Part shown: piece by piece, positions 1 to 8,122 of the stretch
Position numbering within the stretch: the first letter of the stretch is position 1
Layout of the letters: each line of letters starts with the position of its first letter
Assembly: GCF_903946935.1 (NCBI RefSeq)
Contig: NZ_CAJAXH010000151.1
Location: 19,029 to 83,028 of the forward strand
Reading direction: 5' to 3'
Origin: an uncultured Thiodictyon sp.
GTDB lineage: Bacteria; Pseudomonadota; Gammaproteobacteria; Chromatiales; Chromatiaceae
Length of the DNA stretch: 64,000 nucleotides
Translations under genes and position numbers: made by a program
The notes under the pieces: generated by a model
The model's database searches: none
The model's input: the letters and a program-made list of their open reading frames with translations, nothing else
What the model was told of the DNA's origin: nothing

Positions 1-348
1 CGCCAGGGCCTCGATCGGCAGGCGGTAGGCGAGCACGCGGCGTACCATCTCGTCCGGGTCTGCGATCAGCGTCAGCAATGTCTGTTGCGAGACATAACGG
101 GCGGCGATGGCGCGCCGCTCCCAGAATGCGTCCCCGGCATAGGCGTCCGCCAGGGCCGGATTGACCCGGAAGAAGCGCTCGATCTGACGGCCGCTCATGA
201 CCCGCACGCACACGTCCCCCGGGGTGCAGCGGCCCTGGGTCAGCAGGTCGTGCCGGTGTGGGCACTCGGCACAGTCGGCGACCGGTGGTGCGGACACGTC
301 GGGCTCAATCGCCGCAGACCCAAGGGCGGGCGCCCTAGTGGGTTCCAT
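1..348 (-). CDS. LRV-type Fe4S leucine-rich repeat protein, partial (cut by window edge)
   Basis: Translating the minus strand from the ATG at 348 gives an open frame of 116 codons that runs off the left edge. Residues about 27-50 hold four cysteines (DCAECPHRHDLL, then GRCTPGDVC) like the 4Fe-4S motif at the N terminus of LRV proteins. Helical repeats follow (SQQTLLTLIADPDEMVRRV), as in the leucine-rich variant fold. Such a gene lies in the nif cluster of Azotobacter just after nifY and a small ORF, the same order as here. The start overlaps the end of the preceding gene by 14 bp, so translation is probably coupled. Its role in nitrogen fixation is not established. The start codon is chosen by frame and overlap only. 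Confidence 0.75.
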   Translation of the reverse strand, partial: MEPTRAPALGSAAIEPDVSAPPVADCAECPHRHDLLTQGRCTPGDVCVRVMSGRQIERFFRVNPALADAYAGDAFWERRAIAARYVSQQTLLTLIADPDEMVRRVLAYRLPIEALA

Positions 349-619
349 GGTCGAGCGCGGCCAGGACCAGGCCGGTCGCGGCCTGCGGATCGGCCGTCAG
401 ACGCAGGCAGTGGGCCTGGCCGTCGACCAGATAGAGGTTGAATCCCTCCGCGCTGCGCACCGGCGCGGTCACGCCAACCCCTTCGCCAATGTCCTCATCC
501 TGGCAGTAGGTGAAATGGATGGGTGCGAAGGCCTGACGCAGGGCGCCGAGGGTCTGCTCATTGAGCCCGGCCCGCGTAACCACCTGCACCACCTGATCGA
601 GACGCTCAACGCTGATCAT
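335..619 (-). CDS. Small nif-cluster protein (DUF6129-like), 94 aa
   Basis: A 94-residue protein (MISVERLDQVVQVV...) with no catalytic or metal motif that I can recognise. It lies between the nifY-like gene, whose stop it overlaps in an ATGA arrangement (616-619), and the LRV protein gene, which starts inside its last codons. Azotobacter nif clusters carry a similarly sized ORF at this position, so I assign it to that family (I believe DUF6129) by context and size rather than by a diagnostic motif. It has one cysteine (YCQDED) and is moderately acidic. A helper role in cofactor maturation is possible but unproven. Confidence 0.6.
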   Translation of the reverse strand: MISVERLDQVVQVVTRAGLNEQTLGALRQAFAPIHFTYCQDEDIGEGVGVTAPVRSAEGFNLYLVDGQAHCLRLTADPQAATGLVLAALDHGTH

Positions 620-1320
620 GCATCCTCCTCGCAGGTGCGTTCAAAGCGAATACGCTCCTGCGGCGCCATGCCCATGACCTTGGCGAGCCAGGGCGGGGCC
701 TGGTGGGACAGGGTCTCCTGGAGCCGGACCATGCGCTCGCGGGCGCTGCCGCCGGCCGCGTCCTTGATGGGGTGGATGTCCAGCTTGATCACCTTGGCCG
801 CGGCCGGGCCGCCGATGGAGGCGACATAGAGCACCTGGCAGTCCGCGATCAGACCGGCGCGGTAGGCATTGCGGTCCTCGGCGCCGGTGTCGTCCACCCG
901 GCGCACGTCGATCAGTCGGCACTCGGCCGCCGAGACCTGATAGATCAGGAAGCGCCGGGCGGCGCCGAAGTGGCCGTCCAGGTGGTCGCCGGTGTCGGAG
1001 GCGCAGGCGACCCGGATGGAGCCGGGCATGTCGCCGTCGGTGTAGGCGTCGAGCGGGGGAGGGGGGGCAGAGTCCACGATGCCCTCGCCCTTGAGGTGCG
1101 CCAAGGCGGCCTTGAGTGCATCGAGGTCGATGTCGCCCAGTTCGCCGTCGGCCGCGGCCCGCAGGTCCTTGACCTTGAGCGCGGCAAGCTTCTCCACCGT
1201 CGGGGGCAGACCGACGGCCGCCCCCAGTACCCGAATCAGGCGTGCCGGGTCGGTGTCGGGCAGGGCGCGGGCCGCCAGCCCGATCCGCAGGGCGAGGTCT
1301 TCGGAGATTGGGCTAGCCAT
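616..1320 (-). CDS. nifY: NifY/NafY-like dinitrogenase cofactor-binding protein
   Basis: A 234-residue protein with two parts. The N-terminal ~95 residues are helical (LALRIGLAARALPDTDPARL), like the N-terminal domain of NafY/NifY. The C-terminal ~115 residues form a NifX-type FeMo-cofactor domain: SIRVACASDTGDHLDGHFG, then FLIYQV and a conserved YVASIGGPAAAKVI loop. Such proteins bind FeMo-co or apo-dinitrogenase during maturation. The start at 1320 was chosen because the domain begins right after it; the longer frame upstream reads through a short repeat element. The gene is fourth in the operon after nifK (nifT, ferredoxin, then this), and is separated from the ferredoxin gene by an inserted 324-bp element. 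Confidence 0.85.
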   Translation of the reverse strand: MASPISEDLALRIGLAARALPDTDPARLIRVLGAAVGLPPTVEKLAALKVKDLRAAADGELGDIDLDALKAALAHLKGEGIVDSAPPPPLDAYTDGDMPGSIRVACASDTGDHLDGHFGAARRFLIYQVSAAECRLIDVRRVDDTGAEDRNAYRAGLIADCQVLYVASIGGPAAAKVIKLDIHPIKDAAGGSARERMVRLQETLSHQAPPWLAKVMGMAPQERIRFERTCEEDA

Positions 1321-1325
1321 GATTG

Positions 1326-1649
1326 ATTGTCCGCCAATGAACGCCAATGAACGCAAATTAAAATGGTGGGTGGCTAAGGCGCGTATCTGCACCGCGCTGA
1401 TCGCCACTGACCTCTGACATACTGCATCCGCCCGCTCACCTTTTTTCCGGCGGTGATCGTCGCGCCGATCACCGAGCGCGCGACAGGCCATTGGTTGGCC
1501 CCGTGGACCCTGTTACGGTGAGGTCCAAGGGCCAACCGAGGGCGGCTGAACTCCGCAACCTGAACCATTAACGCCGGTCGATTCTTCGCGAGGCTTCGCG
1601 TCCCCGCATAGGCCTAATTTGCGTTAATTTGCGTTCATTTGCGGACAAT
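1326..1649. repeat. MITE-like element, family A, with 35-bp inverted ends
   Basis: The left end (1326-1360) begins ATTGTCCGCCAATGAACGCC and holds the decamer AATGAACGCC/A in tandem. The right end (1615-1649) is its imperfect reverse complement, ending GCGTTCATTTGCGGACAAT. The ~254-bp interior has no convincing gene but contains two hairpins, around 1453-1480 and 1490-1545. The element fills the gap between the ferredoxin gene and the nifY-like gene inside the nif operon. The same end sequence recurs at 34594-34625 and 43622-43774. Confidence 0.7.
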
Positions 1650-1654
1650 ACCCC

Positions 1655-1849
1655 TCAAGCCGCGATGATGCAGTCGTCTTCCATACAGGCATTGACACAC
1701 TGTGGCATGTCGAATTCGCCCTCGCACTCGGTGCAGGTGTCGGGGTCGATCTTGTAGACGCCCTTGAACGGGGTAATGGACTTGGTGGGGCAGATGGGCG
1801 CGCAGTCGCCGCAGGCGGTACAGGCGGATCTGACGATTTGCATGGCCAT
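1655..1849 (-). CDS. 2[4Fe-4S] ferredoxin of the nif operon
   Basis: A 64-residue bacterial ferredoxin. The first cluster motif is CTACGDCAPICP (C-x2-C-x2-C-x3-CP). The second is CTECEGEFDMPQCVNAC, with the long x8 insertion between its second and third cysteines that is typical of FdxN-type, nif-associated ferredoxins. It is probably an electron carrier to nitrogenase or to cofactor assembly. The start at 1849 (MAMQIV) has GGAG seven bases upstream; the longer frame lacks ferredoxin similarity. The gene lies 55 bp after nifT and is co-directional with nifHDK. Confidence 0.9.
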   Translation of the reverse strand: MAMQIVRSACTACGDCAPICPTKSITPFKGVYKIDPDTCTECEGEFDMPQCVNACMEDDCIIAA

Positions 1850-1904
1850 GGTGGGTCTCCGGTTCTCTAGTCGACGCCGCCGCACACGGCGGCCGGTTAC
1901 AGGA

Positions 1905-2120
1905 TCAATCGGCGCGTTTGAAGCGCAGGGTGGTCGGAAAGATCGGGGGTGGGCTGATGGGGTCAATGTACCACCGGGACCCGTCGGTCAGCTCCACCTC
2001 ACCGCCCCAGGTCTGGGGGGTGTCGGTCTCTACGGTGGCGATGGTCTCCTCCATGTCCTTCTTGGCGACATAGAAGAGGAGCGCGCCGCTGTCGCTCTTA
2101 CGGATCATCACGCTGGGCAT
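1905..2120 (-). CDS. nifT: Nitrogen fixation protein NifT/FixU
   Basis: A 71-residue protein beginning MPSVMIRKSDSGALLFYVAK and ending in a DGSRWYIDP segment, the pattern of NifT/FixU, which is about 70 residues in most diazotrophs. It follows nifK in the usual order. The ATG at 2120 fits the family start; a longer frame upstream only reads through the hairpin-rich nifK-nifT spacer. NifT is conserved in nif operons but is usually dispensable, and its biochemical role is unclear. Confidence 0.92.
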   Translation of the reverse strand: MPSVMIRKSDSGALLFYVAKKDMEETIATVETDTPQTWGGEVELTDGSRWYIDPISPPPIFPTTLRFKRAD

Positions 2121-2143
2121 TGGGTCACCTCTATATGCTGGGT

Positions 2144-2266
2144 GCAGCGACGCTCCCGCGGGTTGCCGTCGCTGCCGGACCAGTGAAGCAATCCGCTTGA
2201 CGTTCTTCGCGGACTGCTTCACCGTCACCGGGAGCCGACCGCCGGGGATGGCGGTCGGTTCCCGGT
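2144..2266 (-). promoter_or_regulatory. Three consecutive stem-loops between nifK and nifT
   Basis: Three hairpins fill the spacer after nifK. Arms are at 2227-2243 with 2250-2266 (17-bp stem with one mismatch, right against the nifK stop codon), at 2183-2196 with 2209-2222 (GTGAAGCA.../...TGCTTCAC), and at 2144-2152 with 2167-2175 (GCAGCGACG / CGTCGCTGC). None is followed by a long T run on the transcribed strand. They therefore look more like RNA processing or 3'-end protection structures, or partial attenuators, that set nifHDK mRNA above the downstream genes. Function is inferred from structure only. Confidence 0.6.
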
Positions 2267-3837
2267 TAGCGGACCAGGTCGTAGTTATAGTCCGTGGTGC
2301 CCATGCCGCGGGTTTCCTCGTCCAGTCGCTCCAGGACCGCATTGACCAGGGTGGTGAGGATATACATCGCCCCCTCATACCCCAGGGTGGTCATGCGGTG
2401 CAGGTGGTGCCGGTCGAAGATCGGGAACCCGATACGGATCAACGGGACCTCGAACTCCTTGCCCTTGTGCAGGGTGTCGCGCTGAATAAACTTACCATAC
2501 GAGTTGCCGATCATGAAGTCCGGCTTGTTGGTGAAGACCAGCGAGCGGAAGTGCCACAGGTCCGCACCGGTATGCACCGTCGCGCCCTTGCCGTAGGGGG
2601 ACTTGGCGAGAATGGCCTCAACCTCTTTCTTCCAACGCTTGTTGGCATGTTGGCAGAGGATATCGGTCGGCTCCGCGCCCAGTTCCAGCAGGAACTTCAC
2701 CATGCCCAGGACATAGTCCGCATCGCCGTAAAGCGCAAACTTCTTGCCGTGCAGCCAGGCGTGGCTGTCGGTCATCATGTCCACCAGGCGGCCGCGCTCC
2801 TTGGCCAGCGAGGCCGGGATCGGCTTACCGGTCAGCTCCGAGACCTTCATCAGGAAGTCGTCCGTCCACTCCAAGCCCATGGGGATGTTGATGGGGGTGG
2901 CCGGCTGGTTCCAGACCAGTTCGACGTGCTTCTTGGTCTTGGGCAACTGCCAGGGTTGCAGCAACAGGGTATCGATGGCGTTGGGGGCGTCCTTGACCTC
3001 GGCCTGGGTGGTGCCGCCGGCATACATGCGGTACTCGCCGTCGGCCGGGGTATCCAGCACCTCGGTGGGGTCGCACAACATGGTGTGGGCCACGCCCATC
3101 TCATCGAGCATGCGATGCATGACCCGATAATTGCCCAGGTAGGTCTCGAAGCCCGGCACCAGATTGATCTTGCCGTTGCTGCCGACCACCTTGTCGTCCA
3201 TGGTCTTCAGGCTGAAGCTGCGGACGATACCCTCGAACATGTTGTCCCAGCCGGTGGTATGAGAACCGACAAAGCTCGGGGTATGGGCGAAGGGGACCGG
3301 CAGATCCTCGGGGATGTGACCCTCCTTCTTCGCATTGGTGATGAAGCTGCTCAGGTCATCGCCGATGACCTCCGCCATACAGGTGGTGGACACCGCGATC
3401 ATCTCCGGCTTGTAGAGCGCCAGCGCGTTCTCCAGACCGTCGAACATGTTCTTCTGGCCGCCGAACACCGCCGCGTCCTCGGTCATGGAGTCGGACACGC
3501 AGGCGATCGGCTCCTTGAAATGGCGGTTGAAATAGGAGCGGAAATAGGCCACACACCCCTGAGAGCCATGCACATAGGGCAGGGTCTTCTCGAACCCCAA
3601 GGCACAGAGCACCGCGCCCAAGGGCTGGCAGGCCTTGGCCGGGTTGATGGTCAGGGCCTCACGCTTGAAGTTGAGTTCCTTGTATTCTTCGGTCGTGGTC
3701 CATTGGAAGACCTGAGCCACGCGCTCGCTGGTATGGCCTTCCTCGACCGTGCTACGCTTGTTGGCGAGATTGTCCTTGTACTCCGGCGCCCGGAATAGCG
3801 GGTAGCTCGGCTTGATGTCGTCGACTGTCTGGCTCAT
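2266..3837 (-). CDS. nifK: Nitrogenase MoFe protein beta subunit
   Basis: A 523-residue NifK, the beta chain of dinitrogenase, which pairs with NifD to hold the P-cluster. Expected landmarks are present: the N-terminal sequence leading into ALTINPAKACQPLGAVLCA (P-cluster cysteines), HGSQGCVAYFRSYFNRHFKE, and STTCMAEVIGDDLSSF with the third P-cluster cysteine. Length is normal for group I molybdenum nitrogenases. It follows nifD after a 104-bp spacer that contains a perfect 9-bp-stem hairpin. Expression should follow the sigma-54/NifA promoter ahead of nifH. Confidence 0.98.
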   Translation of the reverse strand: MSQTVDDIKPSYPLFRAPEYKDNLANKRSTVEEGHTSERVAQVFQWTTTEEYKELNFKREALTINPAKACQPLGAVLCALGFEKTLPYVHGSQGCVAYFRSYFNRHFKEPIACVSDSMTEDAAVFGGQKNMFDGLENALALYKPEMIAVSTTCMAEVIGDDLSSFITNAKKEGHIPEDLPVPFAHTPSFVGSHTTGWDNMFEGIVRSFSLKTMDDKVVGSNGKINLVPGFETYLGNYRVMHRMLDEMGVAHTMLCDPTEVLDTPADGEYRMYAGGTTQAEVKDAPNAIDTLLLQPWQLPKTKKHVELVWNQPATPINIPMGLEWTDDFLMKVSELTGKPIPASLAKERGRLVDMMTDSHAWLHGKKFALYGDADYVLGMVKFLLELGAEPTDILCQHANKRWKKEVEAILAKSPYGKGATVHTGADLWHFRSLVFTNKPDFMIGNSYGKFIQRDTLHKGKEFEVPLIRIGFPIFDRHHLHRMTTLGYEGAMYILTTLVNAVLERLDEETRGMGTTDYNYDLVR

Positions 3838-3911
3838 TTCGAATCTCCTGCCGCGCCGCTAATCTGCGGACACAGGCATGAAAGGGACTGATCTTCGGGC
3901 GTACACACTGT

Positions 3912-3933
3912 GGCCGCCGGCGCACCGGCGGCC
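3912..3933. promoter_or_regulatory. Stem-loop in the nifD-nifK spacer
   Basis: A perfect 9-bp stem with a 4-nt loop: GGCCGCCGG, CGCA, CCGGCGGCC. It lies just beyond the nifD stop codon on the transcribed strand. It may stabilise the 3' end of nifHD mRNA or slow read-through; there is no U-tract. Confidence 0.5.
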
Positions 3934-3941
3934 GCTCACCG

Positions 3942-5426
3942 CTAGGCGCGGGCCTGCGCCGGTTCCTCTTCGGCCGCCTCGGTGGCCAGCCAGGGGGCCT
4001 GCATCTTGCCCCAGCAGGGGTTATTGATGGTCATATCCATATCCCGGGCAAAGATGGAGAAGCCGTCATAGCCGTGATAGGGGCCGGAGTAGTCCCAGGA
4101 GTGCATCTGGCGGAAGGGGATGCCCATCTTCTGGAAGATGTACTTCTCCTTGATACCGGAACCGATGAGATCCGGCTTGATGCGCTTGACGAATTCCTCG
4201 AACTCGTAGCCGGTCACGTCGTCATAGAGCAACGTGGATTCGGCCATGTCCTTGATCGTGCGGTCATAGTCGTCATTGTGGGCGAATTCGTAGCCGGTAC
4301 CGACTACCTCCATCCCCAGGTCTTCATAGGCGCCGATGACGTGACGGGGGCGCAGGCCACCGACATACAACATCACGCGCTTGCCTTCCAGCCGCGGCCG
4401 GTACTTGGCAATGACCGCATCGTACTGCGCCTGATACTTGGCAATGACCGCTTCGGCGTTGGCCTGGATGGTCTCATCGAAGAAGGCAGCGATCTTGCGC
4501 AACGACTCGGCGATCTTGGTCGGCCCGAAGAAGTTGTACTCCATCCATGGGATCCCGTACTTCTCTTCCATGTGCCGGCTGATATAGTTCATCGACCGAT
4601 AGCAATGGATGAGGTTGAGCTTGACCTTGGGCGTCAGCTCCATCTCGGCAATGGTACCGTCGCCGGACCACTGGGCGACCACGCGCAGGCCCATCTCCTC
4701 GAGCAGGATGCGCGAGGCCCAGGCGTCACCGCCGATGTTGTAGTCGCCGATCACCGCCACGTCATAGGGCGTGGTGGCAAAGGAGTCGTCACCGTCGCGG
4801 TTGCCGATGACCCAGTCACGGATGGCGTCATTGGCAATGTGGTGACCCAGCGACTGGGAGACCCCGCGGAAGCCCTCGCAGCGTACCGGGACGATCGGCT
4901 TCTCGATCTCCTTGCCCTTCTTCTTGGCGACCGCCTCGATGTCGTCGCCGATCAGACCGATCGGGCATTCCGACTGGATGCTGATACCCTTGTTGAGCGG
5001 GAACAACTGCTCGATTTCGTCGATCAGCTTGGCGAGCTTCTTGTCGCCGCCGAAGACGATGTCCTTCTCCTGGAAATCCGAGGTGAAGTTCATGGTGCCG
5101 AAGGTGTCGACCCCGGTCATGCCGACATAATAGTTACGGCGCCCGGCGCGGGAATACTGACCGCAGCCGACCGGGCCGTGAGAGATATGGATCATGTCCT
5201 TGATCGGGCCCCACACCACGCCCTTGGAGCCGGCATAGGCGCAGCCGCGCACGGTCATGACACCGGGCAGGGACTTACGGTTGGAGGTGATGCACTTCTT
5301 GGACTGCTCGATCGACTGATCGTTGACCGCCAGGTGCTTGGCGCGGTCCTTCTTGGCCTTTTCCGGGTAGACTTCCAAGACTTCGGCAATGAGGTCGAGG
5401 GTCTCTTCACGAGTCAAATTTGCCAT
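3942..5426 (-). CDS. nifD: Nitrogenase MoFe protein alpha subunit
   Basis: A 494-residue NifD, which carries the FeMo-cofactor where N2 is reduced. P-cluster ligands are seen in [27 protein letters not shown] and [11 protein letters not shown]. FeMo-co ligands are seen in [15 protein letters not shown] (Cys) and [17 protein letters not shown] (His). The length and the Cys/His pattern are those of a functional molybdenum enzyme, not a vanadium or iron-only one. It lies between nifH and nifK in the canonical order. Confidence 0.98.
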   Translation of the reverse strand: MANLTREETLDLIAEVLEVYPEKAKKDRAKHLAVNDQSIEQSKKCITSNRKSLPGVMTVRGCAYAGSKGVVWGPIKDMIHISHGPVGCGQYSRAGRRNYYVGMTGVDTFGTMNFTSDFQEKDIVFGGDKKLAKLIDEIEQLFPLNKGISIQSECPIGLIGDDIEAVAKKKGKEIEKPIVPVRCEGFRGVSQSLGHHIANDAIRDWVIGNRDGDDSFATTPYDVAVIGDYNIGGDAWASRILLEEMGLRVVAQWSGDGTIAEMELTPKVKLNLIHCYRSMNYISRHMEEKYGIPWMEYNFFGPTKIAESLRKIAAFFDETIQANAEAVIAKYQAQYDAVIAKYRPRLEGKRVMLYVGGLRPRHVIGAYEDLGMEVVGTGYEFAHNDDYDRTIKDMAESTLLYDDVTGYEFEEFVKRIKPDLIGSGIKEKYIFQKMGIPFRQMHSWDYSGPYHGYDGFSIFARDMDMTINNPCWGKMQAPWLATEAAEEEPAQARA

Positions 5427-5443
5427 GTTGGCTCTCCGCTACG

Positions 5444-5508
5444 GGCGCCGCGGCTAATCCGCCGACGAGACGCTCTGCAACAACGCTGTTCTGAACCACC
5501 GCGGCGCC
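5444..5508. promoter_or_regulatory. Long-range inverted repeat in the nifH-nifD spacer
   Basis: GGCGCCGCGG at 5444-5453 pairs with CCGCGGCGCC at 5499-5508, a perfect 10-bp GC-rich stem enclosing about 45 nt. nifH is usually made in excess of nifDK, and a structure here could protect the nifH message. That role is inferred. Confidence 0.45.
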
Positions 5509-5546
5509 AAGGGCGCCTTGGGGCACGATCTTGGTACTGCGTCCGA

Positions 5547-6488
<942 letters not shown>

Positions 6489-6494
6489 CTATCA

Positions 6495-6509
6495 GCAAAC
6501 CTCGTGCCA
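6495..6509 (-). promoter_or_regulatory. Sigma-54 (-24/-12) promoter of nifHDK
   Basis: On the minus strand this reads TGGCACGAGGTTTGC, an almost perfect match to TGGCACG-N4-TTGCA, with the essential GG and GC ten bases apart. It lies 66 bp upstream of the nifH ATG, a usual distance. NifA and RpoN would drive expression under nitrogen limitation. Confidence 0.9.
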
Positions 6510-6607
6510 GGTCACAATGCATACTAAAAGATACTGTAAAACAAGCGAATGCGGTCTTGTGAGGGGCTCTACGGTCTTGGTAGCATCCACGACAAGGCGG
6601 CGGCCGC

Positions 6608-6623
6608 TGTATGGATAACAACA
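6608..6623. promoter_or_regulatory. Putative NifA upstream activator site (TGT-N10-ACA)
   Basis: TGT at 6608, ten bases, then ACA at 6621 matches the NifA enhancer consensus exactly. It lies about 100 bp upstream of the -24 element of nifH, a working distance. It covers the proposed draT start codon (6611). A near-match, TGT-N10-ACG, lies at 6558-6573, closer to the promoter. The short consensus can occur by chance. Confidence 0.6.
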
Positions 6624-7507
6624 GACAAAAGGGGTCGGATATTGGTTCGGGCGCAGGCGACCCTGGGCGCAACCCCGCGGATGCCTGGTCCGCGGCGGCG
6701 CTGCCCCAGGCCGCGCGGCTATGTCTGAATCGCTGCAACCTGCCCGCCGGCATCCTGGGCAGCCTGGCCTACCAGCGACACCCGGTGCCGCTCGCAATCG
6801 ATGGGGTGCGCGACTTCCACGCCGACCTGTGCCGCCGCCTGGACCCGGTCGAGGACCATCGGGCCCGGGCCCAGTGCTTTGTCGACTACATGACGGTGCG
6901 TTTTTGTCTGGAACACCTGGAGGAGGCGGGCCTCACCCCCGGCCGGCGCAAGAAGTCGCGGGCCAACGCCAACTATCTACGGCAGGTACGCGGTTGGTCC
7001 TTCGACTCGGACGGGCGCGAGGGGGCGGTGCTCAAATATTGGGCGGAGACCCGGTTCGGGTTACTCGCCCGGCACCACGGGGGGCCGTTACACGGGCGCG
7101 GCAGCGCGGCCTATGTGGAGTTTCAGACTGAGGCGGTGCGGGGCATCTATGGCACCAATGCCCTGGAGTCCCAGCTCGACCTGCTCTACACCTACTGTCA
7201 GTACGAGCTGCGCCGCCAGCACCCTGGGCTCAATCACCTGACGCTCTATCGGGGCATCAACTCGATCGGCGATCACGAGGTGCTGGGCCGCGAGCCGGAC
7301 GGCGGCTATCTGGTCCTGCTCAACAACCTCAACAGCTTCACCAGCGACCGCGAGCGTGCCGACGAGTTCGGCGACTATCTGCTGACCGCCCAGGTGCCGC
7401 TGCCGAAGGTCTTCTTCTACAACCGCCTGCTGCCGGGGATGCTCAAGGGCGAGGACGAGTATGTCGTCATCGGTGGGGTCTACGCGGTGCGGATCTCGAC
7501 CCTGTGA
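6611..7507 (+). CDS. draT: NAD+-dinitrogenase-reductase ADP-ribosyltransferase
   Basis: A 298-residue DraT, which inactivates NifH by ADP-ribosylating Arg101 in response to ammonium or darkness. Recognisable family segments are CLNRCNLPAGILGSLAYQ, the NAD-binding region around LTLYRGINSIGDHEV, LVLLNNLNSFTSDRERADEFG (ART-like STS/E region) and VFFYNRLLPGMLKGEDEYVVI. The divergent position next to nifH fits its role. The first ~35 residues are poorly conserved and low in complexity, so the true start may lie further in. The activating partner draG, usually adjacent, is not in this window; the next genes are an unrelated HEPN/ATPase cassette. Confidence 0.95.
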   Translation: MDNNRQKGSDIGSGAGDPGRNPADAWSAAALPQAARLCLNRCNLPAGILGSLAYQRHPVPLAIDGVRDFHADLCRRLDPVEDHRARAQCFVDYMTVRFCLEHLEEAGLTPGRRKKSRANANYLRQVRGWSFDSDGREGAVLKYWAETRFGLLARHHGGPLHGRGSAAYVEFQTEAVRGIYGTNALESQLDLLYTYCQYELRRQHPGLNHLTLYRGINSIGDHEVLGREPDGGYLVLLNNLNSFTSDRERADEFGDYLLTAQVPLPKVFFYNRLLPGMLKGEDEYVVIGGVYAVRISTL

Positions 7508-7665
7508 GCTCTGATAAGTGAAGCCTCAGACCTGGGGCGGGTTGTTGAGAAGCGCCAGAGACGCGTGATGACGGCGCAGAAGGCCCGCGGAAAACTCCCG
7601 CTAAGACGTGGGTATTGCGATATCCTTTCGACCTAACGATAAACCTCTTAGGGTCGGTGACATGC

Positions 7666-8118
7666 ATGGCGAAGGTCGAGCCGCAATATACTCGTCAGAG
7701 CTTTTTCGATGCGGCACGGCGGCGTGCGCGAGAGGCGCGGGCTTTGCTTGACTATCCCCAGTCCCAGAAACAGCGCGACGGCGCCGTGACCATGGCCCTG
7801 GTCGCGGCCGAATGCGCCCTCAAGGCCGCGCTGCTCCACGGGAGGCAGGCCAACTCGGTCGAGGACTTGCAGGGCGGACCGGTCGCAGGTTTGTTTGCAG
7901 GCAAGAAAGGCCACGATCTGCTTCAACTTTGGCGTGGCCTGCCGGGCCCAATCATAGAACAGGCAACGGCCGACGAACACCAGGCTATGTTTTGCCTGAA
8001 CGGTGCTGCCCCTTATCAGCATCGTTATGGTGTCAAGAAGCCGAACCGGGGGCTCGCGGAGCCGCTGGTTGAGTCGGCCGAACGGCTGGTCGAGTGGATG
8101 CATGAGCTGGTGACGTAA
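7666..8118 (+). CDS. HEPN-like small protein, first gene of a two-gene ATPase cassette
   Basis: A 150-residue, mostly helical protein. The pattern FFDAARRRAREARALL, then AVTMALVAAECALKAALL, a KKGHDLLQLW motif and a C-terminal YQHRYGVKKPNRGLAEPL helix pair resembles HEPN-domain proteins, many of which are RNases or toxins. The classical R-x4-6-H catalytic motif is not clearly present, so it could be non-catalytic or a variant. The start at 7666 (MAKVEPQ) is preferred over the ATG at 7615, because the longer version reads through non-conserved sequence; AGGG lies 13 bp upstream. The stop is 4 bp before the start of the large ATPase gene, so the two are probably co-translated. Family assignment is by pattern, not alignment. 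Confidence 0.6.
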   Translation: MAKVEPQYTRQSFFDAARRRAREARALLDYPQSQKQRDGAVTMALVAAECALKAALLHGRQANSVEDLQGGPVAGLFAGKKGHDLLQLWRGLPGPIIEQATADEHQAMFCLNGAAPYQHRYGVKKPNRGLAEPLVESAERLVEWMHELVT

Positions 8119-8122
8119 GACC

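Noticed and set aside
85..829. Plus-strand ORFs over the nif accessory genes
   Set aside because: They lie opposite the LRV, small nif and nifY-like genes, lack motifs and are explained by high GC codon bias.
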